64,000 bases of DNA from Vanessa cardui (taxonomy: Eukaryota; Arthropoda; Insecta; Lepidoptera; Nymphalidae). Made by a program: the position numbers and the translations under genes. The notes under the pieces are model-generated. The model did not search any database and had not been told where the DNA came from. It saw nothing but the letters and a program-made list of their open reading frames with translations. Location of the stretch: contig NC_061143.1 in the NCBI RefSeq assembly GCF_905220365.1, forward strand, positions 1,302,001 through 1,366,000. The letters are read 5' to 3'. Position 1 is the first letter of the stretch, and each line of letters opens with the position of its first letter. Below, in pieces: positions 21,520 to 32,858 of the stretch.

Positions 21520-22610
21520 GACTAAATGTTTAGCGAAGTTAAAGTTAAGACAATGATAAATTTCTTTAAATAAATTCCCTTTAAATTTATTTAAAATATA
21601 TGAAAAATAATAATTGAATAAAACAATGTTGAAATATCAGTGGTTGTGAGGCGATATTTTCCGCATTGCAGTCGTATGAAAATTAAGTTGATCACAGTAC
21701 TCTATGAAAATAAGAATACTTTATAAAAATGCACAAGATTAATTTGAAATAATTCAAATATATTGAAGCAAATGGTTATTTTTTGGTAAATAATCAATAT
21801 AAATATAATAAATGCGGTTATAACTCTGTTTGTGATATCTTCACGCTTAAAACGCTAAACCGATTGAGATGAAATTTCGTACAGAGATAATTTGTATCCC
21901 GGAGTAGGACATGAGTTAATTTTTAAATTCATTCACGAGGTAGTAAAAAGAAGAAGTGAAGGTTTGTGGAAAGTAAAGTAAGGCTCAGCTTTATAAATTT
22001 CATTTTGTATTGCCCCAGGTGAATCGTAACCGATCGCTTGCAGGTTCAAACTCGTGCGTTCCCAATCACTAAACTTTTATTTATATTTATGTTTATAACA
22101 AAGATCTAGACGAAACCTTTACCTACAGATGAAAGTCTGTCTCATTTGCGTCTGTTACAGCTTGATGGAATTATCTACGAACCGGGTCAGATCAGATCAA
22201 ATAGAAGCCCTATTACTATACTGTAATAATAAGACTTATATTCACTAATACAATAAGATAATTTTAGTATTCATATAAACGAGAACTATTCTGAAAGGTG
22301 AAAAGAAGCGAACGCAGGTGGAATACTAAGTTGAAACGCCTTCATAAAAGATAAAACGCTAAACGGCGTATTGCTCGCAAAACGCGGCAGGCGCAACGCG
22401 AACCGGGTATAAATTACTTTACCAAACAAATGTACGAGAAAAAATAAATTAAGAGAATAGATACAACTTAAACCGAAGGCGAAATGTTGGTAAAAAAACG
22501 CATAGTTATTTTGGCTAGGCAAGCAGCCAGTTTGTGTAGGAGAGATATATCTATCTGACTGCGCTGGAGTGACGTGTACCATAAGCGCAATTCGTATTAA
22601 TAGTAATAAC
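21520..22610. other. no gene recognised
   Basis: Mostly unassigned. At 21815-21935 a phrase (ACGCTTAAAACGCTAAACCG, then ATGAAATTTCGTACAGAG) resembles Helitron-like families. An open minus frame at 22286-22582 has no recognisable similarity. Confidence 0.45.
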
Positions 22611-22616
22611 TGCCTG

Positions 22617-22775
22617 TAACAACACCAACAACAAGAGCCTGTAAATTTCCCACTGTTGATGAATGAGCTAAGGCCTCCTCACCCTTTGGGGAGAAGGTTT
22701 AGAACATATCCCGTAAACACTGCGGGTTGGTGGATTTACATGTGGCAGACACACGCAGATTTCCTCACTGTCTGT
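22617..22775 (-). repeat. SINE-A fragment
   Basis: Tail plus half the body on the minus strand (GCCTGTAAATTTCCCACTG, GGGGAGAAGGTTTAGAACAT). An ATGA insertion and several deletions indicate age. Confidence 0.75.
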
Positions 22776-23184
22776 AAATAGTATCTTAATGATGCACAAA
22801 ATTAATGAGAGGTCCGTTAATGCAGAAATATTCTTAGCAATCTATCACAGGTGCCAAGTTGAAACTGGAGTTACATTAATACATTACTTTGATGTATTCA
22901 ACATTAAATGTTATAATTACTAAGAATAGTCCACGTCGCTTACAACTTTTTGACATTCCACGTTTTTTATGGTGAGTTTTGATTTAATTCAGCATACTGG
23001 TCGAAGAGTATCTCATTTAAGTGACAATGGCTAATATATTCAATACTTTCTAAGAATCGGTTGTGGTAAATTTCTAATTAGCGCTATACTATAAACGAGT
23101 ATTTATAAAAACTGATCACGATGTAGACAATGCACTACGAGAGATATGCGCGCTCTTTATATTATTTACTAGAAGACGATGGCG
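22776..23184. other. no gene recognised
   Basis: AT-rich unassigned sequence between repeats. Confidence 0.5.
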
Positions 23185-23355
23185 GCTTAACTCGCGTTTT
23201 GGGGTATTGGTTGTCATGTGTCAGGCAAAAAAGTAGCCTATGCCCTTTCTTAGAGTTCAAGGTTGCTTCATACCAATTTTCATCAAATTCGGTTCAGCGG
23301 TTTGGTCCTGAAAGAGTGACTGACAGGTAGAGTTACTTTCACATTTATAATATAA
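23185..23355 (-). mobile_element. Hel-E copy
   Basis: GGTTGTCATGTGTCAGGCAA, AATTTTCATCAAATTCGGTT and CAGCGGTTTGGTCCTGAAAG mark a minus-strand Hel-E element; the CTAGT end has decayed. Confidence 0.7.
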
Positions 23356-23565
23356 TGATAACAATATTGATTTTTACTCTATGAGTATGTACTTCTTTCC
23401 ATAAAATTTCATGAGTGTTTATTTTTTCATTAACAAATATTAAAAAAAATTAATATATTTTTAAAAAATATAATTTATTCATAGTGTTACATAGTAGTGG
23501 GGCTTTGTGCTACCCATATGGGGAGGTACGACACTCATGAAATATTATACCGCGAAATAGTTATA

Positions 23566-23823
23566 ACAACAAAAAAACAATAACAGCCAGTAAATTTCCT
23601 ACGTATTCCACCACGCTGTTCCAATGCGGGTTGGTAGAATACACCTGTGTCAGAATTTCTATGTAATTACACACATGCAGGTTTCCTCACGATGTTTTCC
23701 TTCACCGAGCACGAGATGAATTATAAACACAAATTAAGCACATTAATATTCAGTGGTGCTTTGGGTTTGAACCCTCAATCATCGGTTAAGATGCACGCGT
23801 TCTAATCACTGGGCCATCTTCAG
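23566..23823 (-). repeat. SINE-A with internal deletion
   Basis: Tail AACAATAACAGCCAGTAAAT joins directly to TATTCCACCACGCTG, removing about 60 bases of the body. The head complement ends CACTGGGCCATC. Confidence 0.85.
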
Positions 23824-24430
23824 TAAGTTCTTAGTATAATTGTGTTCCCATTGGAAAACTGAGTGAGTCGGTGTAGCTAATTTGTGTCTACATGCACCGT
23901 TAAATAAATAATTATGTTGTATGAAATGTTTGGAAGTGGCATCGGTTTTAAGCTATGTTTAAACTGACTGTCATTGTATGTTTTTATTTATTACAACATC
24001 CACAGGCTCGCAGATGCCCGTGCCTTTTTTACATTGTATTTATAAAACATTTTGGCGTTTTTTATTTTATACTAAATTGTACTGGACATCAGCAGATCTT
24101 CACTGGATTTCATTCGTCTTCTTGAGAGACGTGGCCCACACTCACTTTATTTTTTAAATATTTAAAAATAATATATACATAATCTATATTAAATAATAAA
24201 AATATGTGGTAGTATATGCGTAATTCTTATTACTTGTAATTGTATGTTATGCGGAGGAATTAATGAGGAATAATTGACAAGGAAAGTCTTGGATATAGAG
24301 GAAAGCGACGATCAAGGAAACGATGAATGGATTGTATGAAAGATGATATGACTGGATAATATTACTTGTGAGATGACGTCAGACAGAGAAGTATGAAAGG
24401 AGACATAATGCGCCGACCCTGAATAAAATT
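23824..24430. other. no gene recognised
   Basis: AT-rich. A palindromic TGACGTCA lies at 24374-24381. No other structure was recognised. Confidence 0.45.
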
Positions 24431-24431
24431 C

Positions 24432-25112
24432 TACGACCTCCGTGGTTGAGTAGTGTGTACTCTTTTCATGTTTTGTATGTACGGAAAAATATTAATGTTT
24501 TTATGAGAAGATGTGATTATCATAACATTGGTACAAGGAACAAACACAATCTTGTTACTCCTGTTACTCGACTGCATAGAGTCAGTAACTCTTTTGTGGG
24601 GCAATGTATACGCTTCTACAACAGGATCCCAGAAAGCGTTCAAAATGCTTCTGTTGCCAAATTAAAAAAAATTGTTAAGGAACGCTTGTGTGCAAAAGGT
24701 TACTATACAATTAGCGAGTTTATGTTTGATAGCACACCTTGGGAATGAAACGATCGCCTCCTGGCTATTTCTAATCATATACTACTACGTACCTTATAAA
24801 TTTGACAAAAAAAAAAATAACAGAAAAAAAAGACCCGCTGAGTTTCTTTCGCCGGTTCTTCTCAGGTCAGGGTGTTCCTTTTTCCGAACCGGTGGTAGTG
24901 TTTATTTGACAATCAATAAGTAAGTGTAATGCTTTTATATTGAATAAAGGAATTTGAGTTTGAGTTTGGTACGCCACTCCGAAGTCCCGGGTTTGATTCC
25001 CGGCCGATGTAGAAAATGTCTGGGTGTTTGCGGTGCCGTCGTTAGTTCTGATTTTCCAAATCACAAGTGATTTAGCTACTCACATTGGGATCAGAGTAAT
25101 GTATGTGATGTT
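24432..25112 (+). repeat. SINE-B split by a LINE insertion
   Basis: The SINE-B head (24432-24470, CGACCTCCGTGGTTGAG) and the rest (24968-25112, from GGTACGCCACTCC to ATGTATGTGATG) are separated by a LINE 3' end at 24471-24967. The pieces join with no bases missing relative to the copy at 12904, so the SINE is the older element. Confidence 0.87.
24471..24967 (+). mobile_element. non-LTR retrotransposon 3' end with ORF2 tail
   Basis: A 5'-truncated LINE. The coding end (stop at 24746-24748) reads RRCDYHNIGTRNKHNLVTP, then FVGQCIRFYNRIPES and KERLCAKGYYTISE, the C-terminal region that follows reverse transcriptase in lepidopteran non-LTR elements (CR1/Jockey-like by recollection). About 220 bases of 3' UTR follow, ending AATAAAGGAATTTGAGTTTGAGTTT, a short tandem tail in place of poly-A. 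No frameshift is seen in the roughly 90 codons present, suggesting a young insertion. Confidence 0.8.
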
Positions 25113-25239
25113 AAATTTACAAAAATTGGGATAAGGGAAGGAGGATGATGATTTTATGTGTAACATATATAAACATATTTGTAAAGAGTTATGTATATAA
25201 GTGTGCCACATACTCAGTTTCTATTTTAAAGTTTCTCTT

Positions 25240-25360
25240 TCGAATGTGTTGTTAGAAAGAAATGGCCAATTAACCATAGGACCGCCCCTTGTACACACTA
25301 CACATTCATTAGTACTAAGCATTTTCTGTACTATTTTCTAGTGGTGTACAATAAAATAAA
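25240..25360 (+). mobile_element. LINE 3' UTR remnant
   Basis: Contains GGACCGCCCCTTGTACACAC and AGTGGTGTACAATAAAATAAA, the same 3' motifs as the fragment at 4560-4712. Confidence 0.5.
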
Positions 25361-26269
25361 TAATGAAAGAAAAACGAGATCGCGGTATGCATTTAATTAT
25401 AATATTTGCAAACTAGTATTAAATTTATGATACTGTCTGTATTTAAATATTTAACTTAAACTAAAAATAGTTTTGTACTACCTAGTTAACAAATTTCCCG
25501 CTAAATTGAAACGTTTTTTTTTAATTTATAAACTAGGCAGATGTCAAAAAAACATGTTATACAGATTACAAATAATAAAATTCATAGAGTATTTAATATA
25601 TGATGTTCGTTCCAATGTAATTCAATCAAGTTCGATTTTTAAACAATATTTTATCATCCATAAACAAAAGGTATTTTATTAAATTGAAAAGGAGGTTTTA
25701 TATGATAATATATTTATCCCTCATTCAGATTCGCGCGCGAAAGTCAGTTTTTAATAAAAATAGGTTACGGTTCTATACAGGTGATTCCTGACAATGGCCC
25801 TCCAACTGAATACGGGAATAAGAGGGATGGGGGTTCCGCGTCCGCGATATGAATTACACCTTTATTCAAATTGAAACTCATACATTCTATTATATATTCT
25901 ATTCTATGTATATATTAGGTATACGTTACACAATAGAGGTGAGTAAGTTATTTGTTTATTGTAACACAATGTTGAAAAGTGAGCTTGACATTTCAAACAA
26001 AAATATTTAAACTAATATTATAAAATTGAAAAGTTTTACGTTTGGTCACGATTGTCTCATCGAACAGAGGATTTGGAAATCTTTTGAATTGAATAGTCCA
26101 TTTATTAAGACAGATTATATAACTTTGTAGCATCACGCTTTGATTGAAGAAGTGTTAAAAGTGTTCGGATAATCGGCTAGAATAAATTTATATTTCACTA
26201 GTTACTTGTCCTTACCTCGTACGGATGTTCAATATAATCACGGCCCCAAATCTAGTTACAGGCTATACT
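25361..26269. other. no gene recognised
   Basis: AT-rich. At 25720-25870 a GC-richer patch holds a short open frame starting ATGGCCCTCCAACTG at 25793; it is only 26 codons and unsupported. Confidence 0.4.
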
Positions 26270-26556
26270 ACATCTTCTATACATATAATAAAATCGAAGT
26301 GTCTGTTAGTAATATTAAAATAGCCCTTTTTTAATCAATGCATATGTATGTATACACGGTACATATACCAAAATAACATTTTTTACTATTCTTGTCTATC
26401 TGTCTGTTTGTTCGGGCTAATCTCTGGTACGGCTGGACCAATTTTGACGGGACTTTCACGGGTAGATAACTGATATAATAAGGAGTAATATAGGCTACAA
26501 TAATATTTTTTTGTTAAATACAAACGCATACAAGGGCGCAAGCACAGCTAGTTGTG
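26270..26556 (+). mobile_element. Hel-F copy with CTAGT end
   Basis: Plus-strand (sense) copy: GAAGTGTCTGTTAGTAATATT, GTACATATACCAAAATAAC, CTAATCTCTGGTACGGCTGG, ending GGCGCAAGCACAGCTAGTTG. This copy defines the Helitron-like 3' terminus. Confidence 0.78.
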
Positions 26557-27595
26557 ACTATTTTACGTTCCTGATTTTATTCACAAGCAAAAAGAAACTT
26601 CTAGGCCAATTCTACTTATCCTATCCAACTTTAACAGAACCACAACTGTACCTATTCTACAGATACGGTTCAGGTCGGTCAAAGTTGGATCAGAACATGT
26701 AAACCTATCATTACAGTTAAAAGTTGGTAGATTTGCCCCTACCGAACCAAACGTTTAATCTGGCAAGATGCATTGCATTAGATGTATTCGCCGTGCTCTG
26801 CGAACTAGTCATTGCAGGAACGTGATTACATTTTCAACTTATTAAATCTGTTGGATGTGTGTATCATGTATTGAGTATTATGTCGTTAATTTATTTAATC
26901 ATTGATTACCTTTTTTTGTTTTATTTTATTTGGAAAACAAACAGTAACATAATACACAAATATATGATTGAAAAAGATAATACAGATACCAATTAAGTTT
27001 CCACTTACAAATAATACAGAATTAGAGTAATTTGAATACAATGATATGAATTTTATTAACTATATTAAATTAACTAATCTAACCTAATATAAAATCTGAA
27101 GAGAAAAGCATTTCATTAAAATAAAATAATGTTTGTGTGATTATTTTTGATGTGATTATTTTTAATTTATATGATTTCAGTAATTTATTATTGTTGAGTA
27201 TTATCTTAAATTACTGTAACCATTGCTTGTTTGTATGTCTGTAATTTTAATTTACGTTTGGATAGTATTTGTGTATTTATGAAGAAATAAATACGTAAAA
27301 AAATCCCAGTAAAACTCATCGATACAAAAGTTAAATAAGCATGATTATATGTTACTCGGGACGGAGAAAGTTGTAAAACATATAATAACTAAGTAAGACT
27401 GATACAACATTTTAAATGTTTCTAAAAAAATTAAATGTTTTTGAAATTATTTAAATTTTTCAGTGGAATTGTTATATGTATTTGTTTTCACTTAAAAATA
27501 TTTTATAAAATATGTGTATTGTAACGTTATAAGTGCATGCCGAGACTACCTGTAATTAGTAGAACATTTTCCTTGATTCAAGTTGTTATATTGTA
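26557..27595. other. no gene recognised
   Basis: AT-rich sequence without recognisable genes or repeats. Confidence 0.5.
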
Positions 27596-27933
27596 TAGTT
27601 CGACACAACTTAGATGTCGCATCGGCAAAATTCGTAAAACCGATCACATCCGAATTGAGTACGCTATCCCAAATTATCAAAATTTATTTCTCATGCGAAT
27701 ATGATCTTTACACAAACGTAAAAACTTGTAATATCATATGACCTAATATATTCGTCAATTTGACGCGTCGATTTACATACACTTGCTTTGTCTGAAGCGC
27801 GAATCTATAGCGACGAATAGCGACGAATGGCGCGATAGGGAGCTATTTCTATTGGTCGTGTAAATCGGCAGTAATCGGTTTTATTTTCATTCCATTGCAT
27901 TTTCCGATGCTACATCTAATTTGTGTCGTACTA
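27596..27933. mobile_element. MITE-G, 338-bp copy
   Basis: Inverted termini TAGTTCGACACAACTTAGATG (left) and complement CATCTAATTTGTGTCGTACTA (right), flanked by TA on both sides (27594-27595, 27934-27935). The subterminal GTAAAACCGATCACATCCG is also mirrored. No coding sequence. Confidence 0.85.
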
Positions 27934-28091
27934 TACGTATTCAATGTGTTATTGTATCTACTGTTGGTTGTCCTAAGTAAATAAAATAAAATAAAAAGTA
28001 TCAAAATTAATGCAAATGCAACTGAAACATGCACAACCACGCTAGCGAGGTTCGGAAACGCTGCCTGATTGGTTTAGATGTTTCATAGAGA

Positions 28092-28392
28092 ACTAGCTAC
28101 ATAGATCGGCTTCACACGGATACAATAATGTATATACAACTTTTTGATTAAATAATAAAACATAAATTATTGTCTTTTCGGCAAGGAAAGTTGAAGTTTT
28201 GTCTTTTCTTTGATATAATATGGATGTTATATGCATAGCATAGCTCTATTGAGAAAAACGTTAAATCAGAATCGATTATTCATTGACATCTGTCATTTAA
28301 AAAACCTGTCCTACAAAACCTTGCTACTGAATTACTGTGAAAATCGCATTAAAATCCGCTGTGTAGTTTAAAGATCTAAGAATATAGAAGTA
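28092..28392 (-). mobile_element. Hel-H copy, diverged
   Basis: Starts CTAGCTACATAGATCGGCTT and includes AAAATCCGCTGTGTAGTTTA, the minus-strand blocks of Hel-H, with much divergence between them. Confidence 0.6.
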
Positions 28393-28668
28393 CTACTAGA
28401 GTACTTTTTTAATCATGGGGAAACAGATAACAAAATTTAAATATTTAAAGATTATATCTTAAAACCAAGTATAAATAAAAGGCATATTACTCAATACAAG
28501 ACTATATTCAAAATAAATAAATAGTGGACTTATAGTCCGTTTAGAGTTATTATACCTCTGACATTTATCAAAGAGGCTGTCGTTAGATCGGCATTACTGA
28601 CTGTCTAATGGTTCAAAGCTTCTCGATTTTTATGAGAAATTCAATGTTTAAATATATTTAATCATTAC

Positions 28669-28924
28669 TTGGTGGTAGGGCTTTGTGCAAGCCCGTCTTA
28701 GTAGGTACCACCCACTCATCAGTTATTCTACCGCCAAACAACAGTACTCAGTATTGTTGTGTTCCGTTTTGAAGGATGAGTGAGCCAGTATAAATACATA
28801 CATAATATCTCAGTTCCCGAGGTTAGTGGCGCATTGACGATTTAAGGAATAGTTAATATTTCTTACAGCGTCATTATCAAGTGGCCTATATGCTCGTCCG
28901 CCAACCTATACCATAAAAAAATAA
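28669..28924 (+). repeat. Rep-C copy
   Basis: GGTGGTAGGGCTTTGTGCAAG at the start, CAACCTATACCATAAAAAAA at the end. A small deletion removes the GATGGTGACCACTTACCATC region. Confidence 0.85.
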
Positions 28925-29120
28925 GAAGAATTCAGAGTAGTGGGAGAAAGATAGTGCGTAAATCTTGTAAGAAGGAAGAGCTAGTAAAATTCAATTCAAT
29001 TCTTGGTTTAATGGCATAGTAAAGGTCTTGTAATTCCATTTGATTCATAATAAGTATTTGTCATTTCTAAGCAGATTATGAATTTACCTTTTTGACATAC
29101 TCTATAATTAAAATGGCAGA

Positions 29121-29267
29121 TAAGAGTAACTACTGAATTTCTTGCCGATTCTTCTAGGTTCTACTTTTCCAACGGACAGTAACTTTCAATTTAATTCAAC
29201 GATGTAACATCACGATTCAAAAGTTCTTTTATGGGCCTACTTGAATAGAGAATGTTTTGATTTTGCT
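29121..29267 (+). mobile_element. LINE-D 3' end, plus strand
   Basis: The only clear plus-strand LINE-D end: AGTAACTACTGAATTTCTTG, TCAAAAGTTCTTTTATGGGC, ending GTTTTGATTTTG. Confidence 0.65.
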
Positions 29268-29379
29268 TTATTGAATAGGCTATTTGACTGGTTTTTAAAA
29301 TCCATTTTATATTAATAAGTAGAAGTTAAGGAACGCAGTAAAAGTTGATTTTTTTATTTCTAGTTTGCCGAAAAATACC

Positions 29380-29560
29380 ATATTTAAATAGCGCGCAAAA
29401 ACGCTACTTGGACAATATGGCGCTGCAATGGAGTCGGTGACGTCACTTTCTTGTATTTTTATCTGTGGTATATATAGTAGAAAAGCAAGGTTAACAAGAA
29501 AGTGACTTCATCATAAGCCCGGCCAATCTGGAGCGTTTTGTGTCACGTGACAAACTTATG
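29380..29560. mobile_element. foldback/MITE-like palindromic element
   Basis: Arms 29438-29454 and 29494-29510 are 17-base inverted repeats with one mismatch (TGACGTCACTTTCTTG in the left arm). Outside them, CAAAAACGCT at 29397-29406 is partly mirrored by GAGCGTTTTGTG near 29532. This symmetry suggests a foldback or MITE-like element; the boundaries are uncertain. Confidence 0.5.
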
Positions 29561-29817
29561 AAAAAATTCATTTTTATTGATGGATTTTTGAATAAGTTAA
29601 GTATTATTTTCAAGTTTTGTTAGTAAATAACCATTTTTAAACTCATAATATATCGGTTTTCAACAACTTATATGTATCCGTCTAAATTATTTTATTTCTA
29701 TAAACAAAAAGCATTGTTTAACAACTTTTTAACTATTAATAGGTAAAATTTAGTTTGGTAATGTTTCTATAGTAGTGATGAAGAAAAAATATTTTTTTTT
29801 AATGATATAAGTAAATA

Positions 29818-30072
29818 AATGTAGACATTGGGTCACCTGGTGATATGTAGTCACCACCACAGACAATGGCCTTGCAAGGAATATTAACCATTCCTTAAAT
29901 CGCGAATGCACAAGCAACCTCGGGTACTAAAGAGTTATGTAGCTTCTGCTTGTTACACTGGCTCACTCACACTTCAAACGGGAACATTAAAATACAAAGT
30001 ATTGTCATTTGCTGTTGTTTTGATGGTAGAATATTTTGATGAAGGAGTGGTACGAGCACAAAACACTACTAC
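29818..30072 (-). repeat. Rep-C, strongly degenerate
   Basis: ATTGGGTCACCTGGTGATATG, TTACACTGGCTCACTCACAC and GAAGGAGTGGTACGAGCAC retain the element's order with heavy substitution. Confidence 0.65.
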
Positions 30073-30824
30073 AAAACATCTTCTAATTCTTGATTAATAT
30101 TTTAATATGATAATGTAAGCCTTTTTACACGTACAAAAATAATAACAATTTAAACTAAGATAAACTATTTTTAAGTACTTAAAAGGATTATCCTGCGGGA
30201 AGACAGAAACCGTCGCGATCGAAAACACTTCAGACGCCGAACCATGGGCTTACCTGCTTTCCATAGCACGGGATACATTTCCACCTTTCTAACTTCTGAC
30301 TCTATTGGGCAAATCCTGGATTCAAACTCCGGGTCGAACCGATAAAAATTAGACCTTATATCTACAAGATGTACGATGCATTGAATTTGATATTGTTGCC
30401 TCAAACGATGTCTTTTTCATATGTAATACGACAGTGTATATTAAAATGCCTCATATACATGTTACCCGATAAGCATATTACCTTGACCCGTTCCATTAGC
30501 TTTAGGGAAAACAAATATTAAATATTATTCATAAAGTAGCCTTCGTTAACGTAAAAACCCGATTACTTAATACAACCCATTTCTAGAAACATTACAACAG
30601 CATGTTACATAAGAGAAATTGTATACCATCGGTTTCCTTTGCCTTGTGAGTCTTATTTATTATCTGTATTCATAATTATATATTCTGTTTAGTCTGTGAC
30701 ATCGTCCAGATAGTTCTTGATTTACTTGAATTTTAGATTTAATAATAAAAACTATTTTTGATCGTTGTGAAAAACTTCATCACTTACAATAAATTGATAT
30801 TTTTGAACTAATGTAGATTTTAAA
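30073..30824. other. no gene recognised
   Basis: At 30180-30370 composition is balanced and the minus strand has a GAGTTTGAATCC string, B-box-like, so this may be an old tRNA-derived repeat. Otherwise AT-rich and unassigned. Confidence 0.4.
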
Positions 30825-31107
30825 GTAGTAAAGTAAAGTAACAGCCTGTAAATTTACCACTGCTGGGATAAGGCCTCCTCTTCCATTAAGGAGAGGGTTC
30901 GGAACATATTCCACCACGCTGTTCCAATGCGGGTTGGTGGAATGCAAATGTGGCAGAATTTCGCTGAAATTAGACACATGCAGGTTTCCTCACGATGTTT
31001 TCCTTCACCGCCGAGCACGAGATGAATTATAAACACAAATTAAGCACATATATATATAGTGGTGCTTGCCTGGGTTTGAACCCGTAATCATCGGTTAAGA
31101 TGCGCGC
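30825..31107 (-). repeat. SINE-A, TTTAC-tail subfamily, 12-bp TSD
   Basis: Body and partial head on the minus strand with a short AGTAAAGTAAAGTAAC tail. Flanked by a perfect 12-bp duplication GTAGATTTTAAA at 30813-30824 and 31108-31119. The first part of the head (A-box side) is missing. Confidence 0.9.
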
Positions 31108-31119
31108 GTAGATTTTAAA

Positions 31120-32440
31120 ATTATTTTTTCTTTGAAACTATAATATTCTTCATAACACAATATCAGTCTAAAAATAAAAATAATTAATCTACTGAGAAAA
31201 ATTGCCGTATATAAATAAATTAAAAAAAAAAAAAAAAATAAATTATTCCATAGAAAATACCATTGCGATGGTCTTTAAAAAAGAAAGTAACTTGTTATCG
31301 AAGCCGTCGTGACAATCATTGATATTATATTAGTCAAAAACAATAGAACTTATTTAAATAATTGCCATTGGAGAGGATACATTATAGATACATAATAGAA
31401 CCATAGACTACGCATTGTTCATAATAAATAAATACACGATACAGGATGCTTTTGGTATTCAACAGATACGATATCTCTAATTTTGATCAAAAACAAAATC
31501 AAAATATTCTTTATTCAAATAATCGTAAAATTAATTTTTAATCGTCATATATTAGTCAAAAACAATCTATATTCATAAATGAGGTGACGTTTTTTGTAAT
31601 TCATTACTGAAAAATAATATTTAAGATACAAATGTAAAATTTATACAAGAAAATGCGGTGACTTTCCAAGAAGGTTCCAATTTAATAGTATTTAATATAT
31701 ATTCAAGCAGCCTACCGAAAGTTTTGCTTGTATGTAATATTAGTAAAACCAAATGTACATTAGTTCGCAATAGCTTATAACTAAATAAATCTATCAAGAA
31801 ATGATAATAATTAATAATGTTTTATTGATGTTTGAACACGACCAGAAGGTATCTTAGTAAACAAATATGTGCGCAAAACTCAGGTGATCTATAAATATAA
31901 CTTTTTGAGACGACTAGCATTCCGTGATGATCAGAGGCGGTATATGCTTTTCGTGGCACAGAAGCCAGAAAGTTAACTCTAGTAACTTGCTATCTGGGTT
32001 CTTAATTTATATCATTGATTTCTGGACAAAGTAACAAACCAATTTTAAAAAATGGGTGTTGGAAAAATTCCGTAATGAACATAAACCAGTATTTTCTAGT
32101 TGACTAGAATTTGGTCAACTTTGGTTATTGTAATGCCAAAAGCATTTTCATAGTGTGGTAAGTCTTTTCCATAATATTTCTGTACAATAACCAGTGTAAA
32201 CTTTTGTACAAACGGTATTTCATTTCGCGGTAATTGTTTGAATACCTGCAATATTTCTAGAGTAAATAAAATTTATAAGTGGAATGACTACCACATCGTT
32301 TAATATCCAGTTGAGACGCATGAGCTGAAGGCGTTACCCAAAACAAAGATTAAAATGCCAACATATTTATGGCGATTTAATTGTATACAGAGATAATATC
32401 ACTGTTTTTTTTTTATTCTTAATTATTTCAAACAATGTCG
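31120..32440. other. AT-rich upstream region
   Basis: Contains a poly-A run (about 31221-31240) and a 60-base LINE-D 3' scrap at 31486-31545. No gene was recognised. It is the distal upstream region of the protease gene. Confidence 0.5.
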
Positions 32441-32444
32441 CTTA

Positions 32445-32806
32445 TCACCCTCGCATGGGACGATGATCACGACAGATCCGCATAATTCTGATGAGCCCCC
32501 CACTGTTTTTCGTGGAAAGTAAAAGCACGCGGCAAAACGTGCGCGCCTCACTGCCCGCCAAGAAAGTGAGCGCGCGACACGCGTTTTTTTTTTTTAAATA
32601 TCTCGCGCCAAAAAAACCCGATTTGACGTTGACGTACCGACTTGCGTCCAAAAATCGAAGAAGTTTTTATTTTATTTTTTATTTTTATTTTGAGTTTTAC
32701 GTCGGTGCGTTGAACTTATTGAGTGCAGCGTCCTCTGGTTTCATAAGTGATTATGTTACGCGTAGTGAAAGTGCAGTGACGTAAGAGTTACATTAGATCA
32801 GACATA
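32445..32806 (+). promoter_or_regulatory. probable promoter and 5' UTR of the protease gene
   Basis: A GC-richer block (with ACGTGCGCGCCTCACTGCCC and GAGCGCGCGACACGCG) precedes the start codon proposed for exon 1. The sequence between about 32690 and 32806 is the likely 5' UTR. No TATA box or canonical arthropod initiator could be placed with certainty, so the exact start is unknown. Its 97-codon frame is not convincing as a protein. Confidence 0.5.
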
Positions 32807-32858
32807 ATGGCGTGTCCTATTGGGTTAGGGAAGTGCAGCACTGTTGATATCGTTATCG
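32807..32858 (+). CDS. protease exon 1 (start and half signal peptide)
   Basis: ATG at 32807 opens 17 codons (MACPIGLGKCSTVDIVI) plus one base, then a strong donor G|GTAAGT. Exon 2 needs exactly one preceding base and begins with GT, so the join gives Gly and a continuous hydrophobic core. No other exon was found upstream of exon 2 that does this. The join spans 22,542 bases and rests on phase and signal-peptide logic, not on transcript data. Confidence 0.68.

Noticed and set aside
32491..32784. 97-codon plus frame upstream of exon 1 as a separate protein
   Set aside because: Composition is dominated by F/Y/K runs from poly-T and AT sequence. It ends before the exon 1 ATG and has no recognised motif; 5' UTR is the simpler reading.
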